64,000 nt of DNA from HGM11525 sp036307445 (GTDB lineage Bacteria; Bacillota; Clostridia; UBA1381), in NCBI GenBank assembly GCA_036307445.1, contig JAXJXP010000005.1, positions 1 to 64,000 on the forward strand, written 5' to 3'. The notes under the pieces were generated by a model. It saw nothing but the letters and a program-made list of their open reading frames with translations. It was not told where the DNA came from and searched no databases. Position 1 is the first letter of the stretch. Each line of letters starts with the position of its first letter. Positions 32,422 to 40,421 of this stretch are shown piece after piece. Both the position numbers and the translations under genes were made by a program.

Positions 32422-32610
32422 ATGGCAGATGCATACGAATATTCAAGAAGCGCTCAGGCAAAGTATGACAAAACTCATACTACCTATATCGGTTTAAGGA
32501 TTGAAACAGGGAAGGATTTTGATATTCTAAAAGCGTTAAAGGACAAGCCTGTGCAAACAGAAATTAAAAGACTTGTACGACTTGCAATTAAAAAACTTAA
32601 TAACAAATAA
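32422..32610 (+). CDS. Small conserved-looking protein, possible ribbon-helix-helix fold
   Basis: A 62-aa basic protein. TTYIGLRIETGKDFDILKALKDKPVQTEIKRLVRLAI (residues 20-56) shows one strand followed by two helices, as in Arc/MetJ-type DNA-binding proteins, with a charged N-terminus. The consensus promoter, good Shine-Dalgarno and dedicated terminator show a real, well-expressed monocistronic gene. No toxin partner is beside it, so an antitoxin role is not supported. Function unknown. Confidence 0.75.
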   Translation: MADAYEYSRSAQAKYDKTHTTYIGLRIETGKDFDILKALKDKPVQTEIKRLVRLAIKKLNNK

Positions 32611-32640
32611 GGATACGGATGCATTACATCCGTATCCTTA
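32608..32640. terminator. Bidirectional terminator between convergent genes
   Basis: A perfect 14-bp stem (32608-32621 with 32627-32640) with a 5-nt loop. The left arm starts with the stop codon of the small gene and the right arm ends with the stop codon of mtaB on the minus strand. T-rich or A-rich flanks are modest on both sides. Confidence 0.8.
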
Positions 32641-33921
32641 TTCTGTAATATAAGCATATAGAATAGATTTTTTTATTTCCGTGGGAATAACGTGTCTGTA
32701 TTGACCTGTAAGTTCCTCATCAGTTTTAACATATACAGTACAATAATTTTCTGTTTTACCCTCCATATAATCACCGTTTCTTGTTTCAAATAAAACCTCT
32801 GTTCTTTTATTTAATTGAGAGGCAAGAAACTGATTGTTGCTCTCAAGTGTAAGATTGATTAATTGTTTGCTTCTTTTTTCCTTAATTTCTGGCGATACCT
32901 GATCAGGCATTTTGTCTGCAGGGGTACCTTTACGTCGTGAGTATTTAAAAATATGTGCTTCTGCAAAACTGATTTCTTTAACAAAATCTAATGTTTTATA
33001 GAATTCATCGTCAGTCTCCCCAGGAAATCCGACCATAATATCTGTTGTTATTGCACAGTTATCAAAGTATTTCCTTAATCCATCTGTAATTTCCTTGTAC
33101 TGCTCAGTTGTATAACGTCTGTTCATACGAGACAGGGTAGAATTGCAACCGCTTTGAAGTGAAAGGTGGAAGTGTGGGCAAAGCTTTTTACAATCTTTAA
33201 TTTTTTCGCAAAAGCTCTTATCAAGAGTCATAGGCTCAATTGAGCTTAAACGTATACGTTTAATGCCATCAATACTGTTAAGTTTTACAATCAACTCGGC
33301 TAAGTCACACTCTTTTGTATCGAGTCCGTAAGATGCGACATGAATACCTACATAAACAATTTCACTAAACCCAGCCGCAACGAGTTGTCTGCTTTCTTCG
33401 ATTATATCCTTAACAGGTCTGCTTCTGATCGGACCTCTTGCATAAGGAATAATGCAATAGGTGCAAAATTGATTGCACCCTTCCTGCACCTTGACGTATG
33501 CTCTTGACTTTCCGCTGTGGTTATTTATAGAAAGCTGCTCAAACTCGTGTGTGCGAGATATGTCATTAACAACCACTCCTCTAAACTTCTTCTCAATGTA
33601 GTTAACAATATCTTTATGCTGATTAGTACCCAAAACCAAATCAACATCTTCAATTGATACTACGGCATCAGGAGAGGTTTGCGCATAACAGCCACATACT
33701 ACAACAAATGCATCGGGGTTCAAACGTTTTGCTCGTCTAATCATCTGTCTTGATTTTCTATCGCTCATTGAAGTAACTGTACAGGTGTTTATAACATATA
33801 CGTCAGCAAAATCATCAAAGTCAGCCACTTGATATCCGACATTCTTAAAAAGCTCAAGCATAGCTTCGGTTTCATACTGGTTTACTTTGCAGCCTAAAGT
33901 GCAAAATGCAACACTTTTCAT
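32638..33921 (-). CDS. mtaB: tRNA t6A37 methylthiotransferase MtaB
   Basis: A 427-aa radical SAM methylthiotransferase converting t6A37 to ms2t6A in tRNAs reading ANN codons. It has an N-terminal UPF0004 domain with Cys residues (CTLGCKVNQYETEAM, NTCTVT, CGCYAQ), the radical-SAM cluster GCNQFCTYC followed by IIPYARG, and a C-terminal TRAM domain. ATG at 33921 follows GGAGG by 6 nt, whereas the ATG 12 nt earlier overlaps that site. In many Clostridia this gene follows dnaJ-prmA-rsmE; here those genes are scattered. Confidence 0.93.
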   Translation of the reverse strand: MKSVAFCTLGCKVNQYETEAMLELFKNVGYQVADFDDFADVYVINTCTVTSMSDRKSRQMIRRAKRLNPDAFVVVCGCYAQTSPDAVVSIEDVDLVLGTNQHKDIVNYIEKKFRGVVVNDISRTHEFEQLSINNHSGKSRAYVKVQEGCNQFCTYCIIPYARGPIRSRPVKDIIEESRQLVAAGFSEIVYVGIHVASYGLDTKECDLAELIVKLNSIDGIKRIRLSSIEPMTLDKSFCEKIKDCKKLCPHFHLSLQSGCNSTLSRMNRRYTTEQYKEITDGLRKYFDNCAITTDIMVGFPGETDDEFYKTLDFVKEISFAEAHIFKYSRRKGTPADKMPDQVSPEIKEKRSKQLINLTLESNNQFLASQLNKRTEVLFETRNGDYMEGKTENYCTVYVKTDEELTGQYRHVIPTEIKKSILYAYITE

Positions 33922-33975
33922 ATATACCTCCAATTTGGTAAAAAGTTAAAATTTAATTACATTTAAAAAAAGATA

Positions 33976-34004
33976 TTGACTTGTATTCATAAATGGTTTA
34001 TTAT
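33976..34004 (+). promoter_or_regulatory. Promoter of the HPr-like gene
   Basis: TTGACT (33976-33981), a 17-nt spacer and TATTAT (33999-34004), then AGGAG and ATG 34054. It lies in the divergent interval with mtaB. Confidence 0.75.
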
Positions 34005-34053
34005 AAATTTGTAATTTTTTATTACATATATTTGGAATAGGAGTTGTATAATT

Positions 34054-34284
34054 ATGAAAACATTCAATCTTATGATTAACTCAATCAATGATGTAAAGGA
34101 TTTTGTCAATATTGTATCTAAGTATGATTTTGACGTCGATTTATCATCAGGCAGATACATAGTTGATGCAAAATCAATTATGGGTATATTCAGCCTCAAT
34201 CTCTCTAAGCCAATTAAAGTTGAAGTACACAGTGATGACTGTGACGAATTTATGGCTGAACTTAAGAGATTTATCGTTGATTAA
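34054..34284 (+). CDS. HPr-like protein lacking the phosphorylatable histidine
   Basis: A 76-aa protein with the HPr fold pattern. The second half closely follows HPr: YDFDVDLSSGRYIVDAKSIMGIFSL (residues 25-49) includes the KSIMG helix with the regulatory Ser equivalent to Ser46. The active-site loop GIHARPA is replaced by SINDVKD, so the PEP-phosphorylated His15 is missing. It cannot pass phosphate through the sugar PTS. By analogy with Bacillus Crh it could act as a Ser-phosphorylated CcpA cofactor, if an HPr kinase exists in this organism. Confidence 0.75.
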   Translation: MKTFNLMINSINDVKDFVNIVSKYDFDVDLSSGRYIVDAKSIMGIFSLNLSKPIKVEVHSDDCDEFMAELKRFIVD

Positions 34285-34290
34285 ACATTA

Positions 34291-34318
34291 GCGGCAGAAA
34301 TTAAACTGCCGCTTTTTT
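34291..34318 (+). terminator. Terminator of the HPr-like gene
   Basis: GCGGCAG (34291-34297) pairs with CTGCCGC (34306-34312), followed by six T. It abuts the convergent end of rbgA. Confidence 0.9.
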
Positions 34319-34320
34319 AT

Positions 34321-35178
34321 TTATTCAATTGGCGGTAGTTCCAAAGTAACTCTACCGATTTTTGCAGCCCTGAACTCGTCTAAAACAATATTAGCGGCTC
34401 TTTCCATATCAATCTCACCGCCTGAAATTACCAGCCCTCTTCGCTTTCCTATAATTTCCAATATTTCATAACCTTTCTTTTCGTATAAATCGTCAGTGAT
34501 TTTATATCTCGTTTTAAGCTCGTCCTGATAATTGTCTCTCAAATATTCTAAAAGTTCGTAGCACAAAAGCTCTGTTTCGAGTATTTCATCTTTTATTGCT
34601 CCAGTAAAAGCCAGTCTTTTCGCAACACCCTGTTCTTCAAATTTAGGCTGAAGTATTCCCGGAGTATCGAGCATTTCAATACCATCTTTAAGACGTACCC
34701 ATTGTTTTTGGCGAGTAACACCGGGACGGTCTCCTGTTTTTGCTATTGCGCGTTTTGAAATTCTGTTTATAAGGGTTGATTTTCCAACGTTTGGTATTCC
34801 GATTATCATTATCCTGATAGGTCGTGATATGCCACGTTCTTTGTCAAGCCTGATTCGTTCTGCAAACATTTCATTAAGTGCAGGTATTATTTTGTTAATG
34901 CCATTATTGGTTTCACAGCTAATTGATATGACCTTTATATTATGTTTTGAGAAGTATGCACACCATTTATCCGTTTTTGTTGGGTCTGCCAAGTCTGATT
35001 TATTCATAATGATTAGTCTGGGCTTGTTTTTAATCATATCATCAAAGCAGGGATTTCTGCCTGAAAAAGGCATACGAGCATCAATGATTTCTACCACAGC
35101 ATCAATGTATTTAAGATTTTCTTCAATTAGTCTGCGAGTTTTCGCCATATGCCCCGGATACCAGTTAATATTGTCCAT
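34321..35178 (-). CDS. rbgA: Ribosome biogenesis GTPase RbgA (YlqF)
   Basis: A 285-aa circularly permuted GTPase needed for late 50S assembly. The N-terminal INWYPGHMAKTRR is the family hallmark, and the G motifs come in permuted order: G4 NKSDLAD, then G1 GIPNVGKSTLIN, then G3 DTPGI. The C-terminal ANTAR-like helical domain binds rRNA. The start at 35178 has GGAG about 9 nt upstream; an ATG 15 nt earlier has none. It lies downstream of lepB on the same strand. Confidence 0.93.
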   Translation of the reverse strand: MDNINWYPGHMAKTRRLIEENLKYIDAVVEIIDARMPFSGRNPCFDDMIKNKPRLIIMNKSDLADPTKTDKWCAYFSKHNIKVISISCETNNGINKIIPALNEMFAERIRLDKERGISRPIRIMIIGIPNVGKSTLINRISKRAIAKTGDRPGVTRQKQWVRLKDGIEMLDTPGILQPKFEEQGVAKRLAFTGAIKDEILETELLCYELLEYLRDNYQDELKTRYKITDDLYEKKGYEILEIIGKRRGLVISGGEIDMERAANIVLDEFRAAKIGRVTLELPPIE

Positions 35179-35194
35179 TATGTTATACTCCATT

Positions 35195-35230
35195 TCTAAA
35201 AAATAACGGCAGGAGGAGAACTCCTGCCGT
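35195..35230 (-). terminator. Terminator after lepB (minus strand)
   Basis: ACGGCAGGAG (35206-35215) and CTCCTGCCGT (35221-35230) form a 10-bp stem. Read on the minus strand it is followed by TTATTTTTTAG. It reduces readthrough from lepB into rbgA. Confidence 0.85.
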
Positions 35231-35238
35231 GTATAATC

Positions 35239-35898
35239 TTAATGCTTAAGTACTCCGATAGAGTCAAAGGGGAAGAGTCTGAACACACATTTACCAAGTA
35301 TTGCTTCAATAGGCACTTCTCCCAAGTCAGAAGAACGAGAATCTTTACTTTGTGGACGATTATCACCCATTACAAATACTGAGCCTTCGCTCACAGTGAA
35401 TGGGAATGAAACATTGGAGTCATACTCATAGGTCGCCCCATTATAGTATCCGCTTTCGTCAAGCGGTTTTCCATCGACATAAACCTTATTGTCAATTATA
35501 TCAACGACCTGACCTGGCATACCAATTACTCTTTTAACATAGTATTTGTGTTTTAACCCTGCGGGAAGACTAAAGTATTCAAAGAATTTTTCGACAGGAT
35601 TTAGTTCTCCTAATTCCTCGTAATAATCATTCCTATTTTTATATGCCGAATCAAGTACTATAATATCCTGAGACTCAGGTTTGTAATTCAGCTTCGTAAT
35701 AATGAGTCTGTCGCCGTGAACAAGTGTCGGATGCATTGATGGTCCATCTACTACTACAAAATCAAACAAAAAGGTTTTTATAACAAAAGCTATAATAATT
35801 GCAATGATTATTGTGTAAAACCATTCAAAAACTTCTTTCTTTAAATTAAAGCTTTCTTTGGTCTCTGTCTGAGTGGTATTAGTTTGTTCACTATTCAT
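35239..35898 (-). CDS. lepB: Signal peptidase I
   Basis: A 219-aa type I signal peptidase cleaving secretory leader peptides outside the membrane. One TM helix (about residues 25-45) follows a cytosolic Thr/Glu-rich N-terminus. The catalytic Ser54 is in VDGPSMHPT, the Lys122 base in YYVKRVIGMPGQ, and box E is FVMGDNRPQSKDSR. Monocistronic, with its own promoter and terminator; a normal Gram-positive SipS-type length. Confidence 0.95.
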   Translation of the reverse strand: MNSEQTNTTQTETKESFNLKKEVFEWFYTIIIAIIIAFVIKTFLFDFVVVDGPSMHPTLVHGDRLIITKLNYKPESQDIIVLDSAYKNRNDYYEELGELNPVEKFFEYFSLPAGLKHKYYVKRVIGMPGQVVDIIDNKVYVDGKPLDESGYYNGATYEYDSNVSFPFTVSEGSVFVMGDNRPQSKDSRSSDLGEVPIEAILGKCVFRLFPFDSIGVLKH

Positions 35899-35933
35899 TC
35901 AAGGTCATTCCCTTCAAATATAAATCTTTATAT

Positions 35934-35962
35934 ATTATATCACATCACAAAAATATATGCAA
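35934..35962 (-). promoter_or_regulatory. lepB promoter (minus strand)
   Basis: On the minus strand TTGCAT (35962-35957), a 17-nt spacer and TATAAT (35939-35934), about 36 nt before the lepB ATG. Confidence 0.75.
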
Positions 35963-35977
35963 CGAAAATTTTTGGAT

Positions 35978-36012
35978 AGCAAAAGAGGGACTTAAAAGTT
36001 TTAAGTCCCTCT
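35978..36012 (-). terminator. Terminator of rplS (minus strand)
   Basis: A 14-bp stem, AGAGGGACTTAAAA (35984-35997) with 35999-36012, followed on the minus strand by TTTTGC. It lies between rplS and the lepB promoter. Confidence 0.75.
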
Positions 36013-36020
36013 GCAAAACG

Positions 36021-36371
36021 TCAGATTCTTTCCTTAACTTTTGCAGCCTTACCAACTCTGTCGCGAAGGTAATAAAGCTTAGAACGTCTAACCTTACCCT
36101 TTCTCACAACTTCGATTTTCTCGATGTTAGGTGAGTTTACAGGCCAGGTCTTTTCAACTCCTACACCGTAAGAAAGACGTCTTACAGTGAAAGTTGCAGC
36201 AATGCCGCCGCCCTGCTTTTTAATGATTGTTCCCTCGAACATCTGAGTTCTGGTACGGTTACCCTCTGTAACCTTCTGATATACCCTTACGTTGTTACCG
36301 ATAACAAGCTCAGGTAAATCTGTTCTGATTTGGTCTTTTGTTAAAGCGTTAATGATTTCGTTAGCATTCAT
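36021..36371 (-). CDS. rplS: 50S ribosomal protein L19
   Basis: A 116-aa L19 located at the 30S-50S interface. Typical segments are VRVYQKVTEGNRTRTQMFEGTII (near 28-50), TFTVRRLSYGVGVEKTWPVNSP and RRSKLYYLRDRVGKAAKVKE. The second of two adjacent ATGs (36371) is better spaced from AGGAGG. In many Firmicutes rplS ends the rpsP-rimM-trmD operon; here it has its own promoter and leader. Confidence 0.96.
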   Translation of the reverse strand: MNANEIINALTKDQIRTDLPELVIGNNVRVYQKVTEGNRTRTQMFEGTIIKKQGGGIAATFTVRRLSYGVGVEKTWPVNSPNIEKIEVVRKGKVRRSKLYYLRDRVGKAAKVKERI

Positions 36372-36436
36372 CATTAAGCCCTCCTCTCATACATAGGCGT
36401 TCATACCGACCAAGATAGAGGACCGCCCGAAATAAC
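36372..36436 (-). ncRNA. Structured 5' leader of rplS, candidate L19 leader
   Basis: The roughly 65-nt minus-strand leader is GC-richer than its surroundings and can fold with GGCG near its start pairing CGCC near its end around GGTCC/GGTCGG repeats. Position and content fit the L19 autoregulatory leader known in Firmicutes, but I compare from memory only. Confidence 0.45.
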
Positions 36437-36442
36437 TTATAT

Positions 36443-36471
36443 ATAATACCATACATTTTTTCAAAAATCAA
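36443..36471 (-). promoter_or_regulatory. rplS promoter (minus strand)
   Basis: On the minus strand TTGATT (36471-36466), a 17-nt spacer and TATTAT (36448-36443). Confidence 0.75.
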
Positions 36472-36554
36472 GTACTTTTTGCATTTTTTTCAAATGTAAT
36501 ATTTATGAAATAAATTTAATAATATAGTACAAAAACTATAAAGGAGAAAGAGAT

Positions 36555-37604
36555 ATGGGTATTTTTAGAAAAAAAACCATGAAAACATTTGTTTTAAGTA
36601 AAAATACCATTGACAATACAATGTATTTATTTATCAGTATTATTACTGTTGTTATAATACTAATCATTACATCTGTTTGCAGCAGCAAAAAGAGTTTTAC
36701 AAACTATATTTTAGATAGATTTATCGGCAGAACAACAGCATATGCCGAAATTGCAGAAATCTTTACAGATGATAAGGGTCGGGTTAATGCAATACTTGGC
36801 GGATATACTATGTTACTAGGGAAAGATGGCAAGGAAGTCAAATCTATTGAACCTCTTGACACACCTGCTCCGACTGTCCCCAAGCCGACAATTATCGAAA
36901 ATACAGCATCTTCTGTTTTAGAAATTAAAAATCAATCAGGAAAGAGTGTAGATTGTGAAAAACTTGTTTCTGAGCCATTAAATTTTATTAAAAAAGGTCA
37001 AAAACCGCAGGTTTTGATAATACATACACACACGACGGAAAGTTATTTTGATAAAGACAGAAGTGTTGATGAGAACAAAAATATGATAGCTGTAGGAAAG
37101 GTTGTAAAAGAGAAACTTACTGATGCGGGTATTTCAGTAATTCACGATACGACTGTACACGACTATCCATCATATAACGGCGCATATACGAGAGCTGCTG
37201 CAACAACTAATAAAAGACTTTCAGAAAACCCGGAAATTAATATTATATTAGACATACATCGTGATGCTATTGCATCAAACGATGGAAGTAAACTAAGCCT
37301 AGTAACAGAAATTAATAAAGAAAAGACGGCGCAGCTTATGTTTGTTGTCGGAACCGATGCACAACTTTCTCACAGTAAATGGCAGGAGAATATGAAGCTT
37401 GCACTAAAACTACAACGAAAAGCAAATGAGCTATATCCAACTCTTATGCGTCCGATAAACTTAAGAGAACAAAGATTTAATCAACAGCTGTCCGAGGGGA
37501 GTATTATACTCGAGGTGGGAACAAACGGAAATTCTATAGAGGAAGCTAAGCGAGGTGCAGTGTATATTTCTGATGTAATTGTAAAAGTACTTAACAATAA
37601 TTAA
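36555..37604 (+). CDS. spoIIP: Stage II sporulation protein P
   Basis: A 349-aa membrane-anchored peptidoglycan amidase/endopeptidase acting with SpoIID and SpoIIM in engulfment of the forespore. One TM helix lies near residues 22-45. The SpoIIP domain has VLIIHTHTTESYF (metal-binding His), LDIHRDAI and SIILEVGTNGNSIEEAKRG with the catalytic Glu. It marks the organism as a spore-former. Monocistronic, followed by lepA as in many Clostridia. Confidence 0.93.
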   Translation: MGIFRKKTMKTFVLSKNTIDNTMYLFISIITVVIILIITSVCSSKKSFTNYILDRFIGRTTAYAEIAEIFTDDKGRVNAILGGYTMLLGKDGKEVKSIEPLDTPAPTVPKPTIIENTASSVLEIKNQSGKSVDCEKLVSEPLNFIKKGQKPQVLIIHTHTTESYFDKDRSVDENKNMIAVGKVVKEKLTDAGISVIHDTTVHDYPSYNGAYTRAAATTNKRLSENPEINIILDIHRDAIASNDGSKLSLVTEINKEKTAQLMFVVGTDAQLSHSKWQENMKLALKLQRKANELYPTLMRPINLREQRFNQQLSEGSIILEVGTNGNSIEEAKRGAVYISDVIVKVLNNN

Positions 37605-37612
37605 AAAAAGTA

Positions 37613-37641
37613 ATGACAAATTCTTACTTTTGTGATAGAAT
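37613..37641 (+). promoter_or_regulatory. lepA promoter
   Basis: ATGACA (37613-37618), a 17-nt spacer and TAGAAT (37636-37641), before GAGG and ATG 37682. Confidence 0.65.
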
Positions 37642-37681
37642 ATAATAGTTATCAAACTATTTTGAAATTACGAGGTACGAA

Positions 37682-39478
37682 ATGCAGGATAAAATCAGAA
37701 ATTTTTGTATAATTGCACATATTGACCACGGAAAATCAACCCTTGCTGATAGACTATTAGAGTTGACGGGGGAGGTTGCTGAACGTGATATGGAAGAGCA
37801 GCTCCTTGATGATATGGATCTCGAACGAGAGCGTGGAATTACTATCAAAGCACACGCTGTAAGACTTAAATATAATGCTAAAGACGGCAATAATTACACC
37901 TTTAACTTAATTGATACACCTGGACACGTAGACTTTAACTATGAGGTTTCACGTTCTCTTGCAGCTTGTGAGGGTGCAATTCTTATAGTTGACGCATCAC
38001 AGGGAATAGAGGCTCAAACACTTGCCAACACCTATCTGGCTATTGAGCATAATCTCGAAGTTGTTCCTGTTATAAACAAAATCGACCTTCCTTCCGCTCA
38101 GCCTCAAAGGGCTATTGATGAAATAGAAGATATTATAGGAATACCCGCGGAAGATGCTCCTTTAATTTCTGCCAAGACAGGACAGAATGTTTCTGATGTA
38201 CTTGAAGCAATTGTCGAGAAAATACCCGCTCCGTCAGGTGATAGCGACGCACCTCTTGCGGCACTTATCTTTGACTCGTATTATGACAGCTACAAAGGTG
38301 TAATTGTGTATGTTAGAGTTAAGGAAGGAACATTGAAGGCTGGAGACAGAATCAGAATGATGGCAACAAAAGCAGAATTTGACGTGGTTGAGGTTGGCTA
38401 TATGCACCCAAGCGGTCTTGTTTCTTGCGACAAGCTGTCGGCGGGCGATGTTGGTTATATTGCTGCAAGTATAAAGTCTATCCAGGATACACGCGTAGGT
38501 GATACTGTTACATTGGTTTCAAACCCTGTAAAAGAGGCGTTGCCCGGCTACAAAAAAGTTAATCCTATGGTCTATTGCGGTATTTATCCCGCAGATGGTG
38601 CACAGTATGAAGATTTGAAAGAGGCGTTGTCCAAACTTCAACTAAACGATGCCGCTCTGCTGTATGAGCCTGAGACGTCGGTTGCTCTCGGATTTGGTTT
38701 CAGATGCGGTTTTCTTGGCCTTTTGCATATGGAGATAATTCAGGAAAGACTTGAAAGAGAATATAATCTTGACCTTGTTACAACAGCACCAAGCGTTATA
38801 TACAAGGTATATAAAACCAACGGCGAGCTTGTAATGGTTGATAACCCTACTAATCTTCCGCCTATAGTCGAAATCGAGCATATGGAAGAGCCGATGGTTA
38901 ATGCGGATATTATGGTTCCTACCGATTATGTAGGAAATGTTATGGAGCTATGTCAGGAAAGACGAGGAGTCTTCAAAAATATGACATATATGGAAGAAAC
39001 AAGGGCACAAATTCACTACGAGCTTCCGCTTAACGAGATTATTTATGACTTTTTTGATGCTTTAAAATCACGCACAAAAGGTTATGCATCATTTGATTAT
39101 GAGCTTTCATGTTACAGAAAATCTGACCTTGTAAAGCTTGATATGCTTTTAAACGGAGAAATGGTCGATGCACTCTCGTTTATTGTGCATAAGGACAGCT
39201 CTTATAAGAGGGGCAGAAGAATGGCGGAAAAGCTTAAAGAAGCAATTCCCAGACAGCTATTTGAAATTCCTATTCAAGCAGCAATTGGCGGCAAGATTAT
39301 CGCAAGAGAAACAGTCAAAGCTCTTAGAAAAGACGTTCTTGCAAAATGTTATGGTGGTGATATTACAAGAAAGAAAAAGCTTCTTGAAAAACAAAAAGAG
39401 GGCAAGAAGCGTATGCGACAGGTTGGTAATGTAGAGGTGCCGCAGGAAGCGTTTATGTCCGTTCTAAAGCTTGATTAA
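37682..39478 (+). CDS. lepA: Elongation factor 4 (LepA)
   Basis: A 598-aa translational GTPase that back-translocates or remodels ribosomes. G1 is AHIDHGKST, G2 RGITIKAHAVRL, G3 DTPGHVDF, G4 NKIDLPSA and G5 SAKTG. The LepA-specific C-terminal domain has RKSDLVKLDMLLN, VDALSFIVHKD and ARETVKALRKDVLAKCYGGD(I)TRKKKLL. Length is standard. Confidence 0.97.
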   Translation: MQDKIRNFCIIAHIDHGKSTLADRLLELTGEVAERDMEEQLLDDMDLERERGITIKAHAVRLKYNAKDGNNYTFNLIDTPGHVDFNYEVSRSLAACEGAILIVDASQGIEAQTLANTYLAIEHNLEVVPVINKIDLPSAQPQRAIDEIEDIIGIPAEDAPLISAKTGQNVSDVLEAIVEKIPAPSGDSDAPLAALIFDSYYDSYKGVIVYVRVKEGTLKAGDRIRMMATKAEFDVVEVGYMHPSGLVSCDKLSAGDVGYIAASIKSIQDTRVGDTVTLVSNPVKEALPGYKKVNPMVYCGIYPADGAQYEDLKEALSKLQLNDAALLYEPETSVALGFGFRCGFLGLLHMEIIQERLEREYNLDLVTTAPSVIYKVYKTNGELVMVDNPTNLPPIVEIEHMEEPMVNADIMVPTDYVGNVMELCQERRGVFKNMTYMEETRAQIHYELPLNEIIYDFFDALKSRTKGYASFDYELSCYRKSDLVKLDMLLNGEMVDALSFIVHKDSSYKRGRRMAEKLKEAIPRQLFEIPIQAAIGGKIIARETVKALRKDVLAKCYGGDITRKKKLLEKQKEGKKRMRQVGNVEVPQEAFMSVLKLD

Positions 39479-39484
39479 TAGAAT

Positions 39485-39527
39485 AAATCTGCAGATTTTT
39501 GTATATAAATTATCTGCAGATTTTTTT
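39485..39527 (+). terminator. lepA terminator
   Basis: AAATCTGCAGAT (39485-39496) pairs with ATCTGCAGATTT (39512-39523), ending in a seven-T run. Confidence 0.9.
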
Positions 39528-39544
39528 ATTTTTGAGGTAATAGT

Positions 39545-40324
39545 ATGATTAAATTATCAAAACACTTATACATACATTGGCTTACTGTGCTGTTTTTTGT
39601 ATCAGCTTACATTTCACGAACTCTTGAAATAACGTGTATAATGTACTCGGTTATGCTTTTGCACGAACTGGCTCATACAGCCGCTGCGTTTTATCTGAAG
39701 CTAGGAATATCTCGAATTATTCTATACCCTTTTGGCGTGAGTCTTACTGTGAGAAGCAGAATATTATGTTCGTTGAGTGATAGCCTAATATTATACCTTG
39801 CAGGGCCTTTTGTTAATGTGGTAATTGCCGCTATAGCGGCTGTGTTTGGTGTTTGCAATCTGTTTACTCTAAACAATATAGCAGTATTCCTGCTTAATAT
39901 TTTACCGATTATACCCCTCGATGGAGGACGAATTGCTGAAGCTGTGTTAATCAGAAATGTAGGAGAGAGAAAATGCAGAATTATTATGTCAGTTATTTCT
40001 GCGTTTCTTTCTGTAGTTTTAACTGCAATATTATTTTTGTCAGGCTCTCTTAATATTAACTCTGCCACATTTGTTGCTTTTCTTCTTGGGGGGTGTATTA
40101 TGCAAAAGCCCAAATATAACCGTGATTTAATAAGAGAAATTACACTTTCGAAAAAAAAGACTATAAAATCCAATATTTATGTCATTGATGATGATATACC
40201 AAAAAGAAAGATTGTAAGCTATTTTAACCCCAAAAAACGCTCTATAGTTTTTATATGCGATAAGTCTGGTGCGGTAAAAGAGATAAAAACAGATACAGAA
40301 GTTATTTTTGATATATTAAATTGA
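39545..40324 (+). CDS. M50 site-2 metalloprotease, SpoIVFB-like
   Basis: A 259-aa intramembrane zinc protease. The HELAH zinc motif is at residues 40-44 within a TM helix, and the third ligand lies in IIPLDGGRI near 123-130. Several hydrophobic helices are followed by a soluble 70-residue tail that may be a degenerate CBS-like domain (VSYFNPKKRSIVFICDKSG). The size and motif order match SpoIVFB, which cuts pro-sigma-K in the mother cell. No spoIVFA-like gene is adjacent, so the assignment as SpoIVFB is likely but not proven. Confidence 0.8.
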   Translation: MIKLSKHLYIHWLTVLFFVSAYISRTLEITCIMYSVMLLHELAHTAAAFYLKLGISRIILYPFGVSLTVRSRILCSLSDSLILYLAGPFVNVVIAAIAAVFGVCNLFTLNNIAVFLLNILPIIPLDGGRIAEAVLIRNVGERKCRIIMSVISAFLSVVLTAILFLSGSLNINSATFVAFLLGGCIMQKPKYNRDLIREITLSKKKTIKSNIYVIDDDIPKRKIVSYFNPKKRSIVFICDKSGAVKEIKTDTEVIFDILN

Positions 40325-40356
40325 TATATTTTTTTCAAATTTAATGACTTTTAATA

Positions 40357-40385
40357 TAGACAAAAAGGGAAAAATAAGGTATAAT
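40357..40385 (+). promoter_or_regulatory. Promoter of the pyrimidine operon
   Basis: TAGACA (40357-40362), a 17-nt spacer and TATAAT (40380-40385). The leader is only about 30 nt, so there is no PyrR attenuator. Confidence 0.75.
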
Positions 40386-40421
40386 AGATAATAACCTTTT
40401 ATTCTGGGGGAAAATGACATT

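Noticed and set aside
36490..36550. Sigma-E promoter before spoIIP
   Set aside because: A TAATATT resembling a -35 exists, but no acceptable CATACA-like -10 lies at the right distance.
40386..40421. PyrR attenuator before pyrB
   Set aside because: There is no terminator/antiterminator pair, and the leader is too short.
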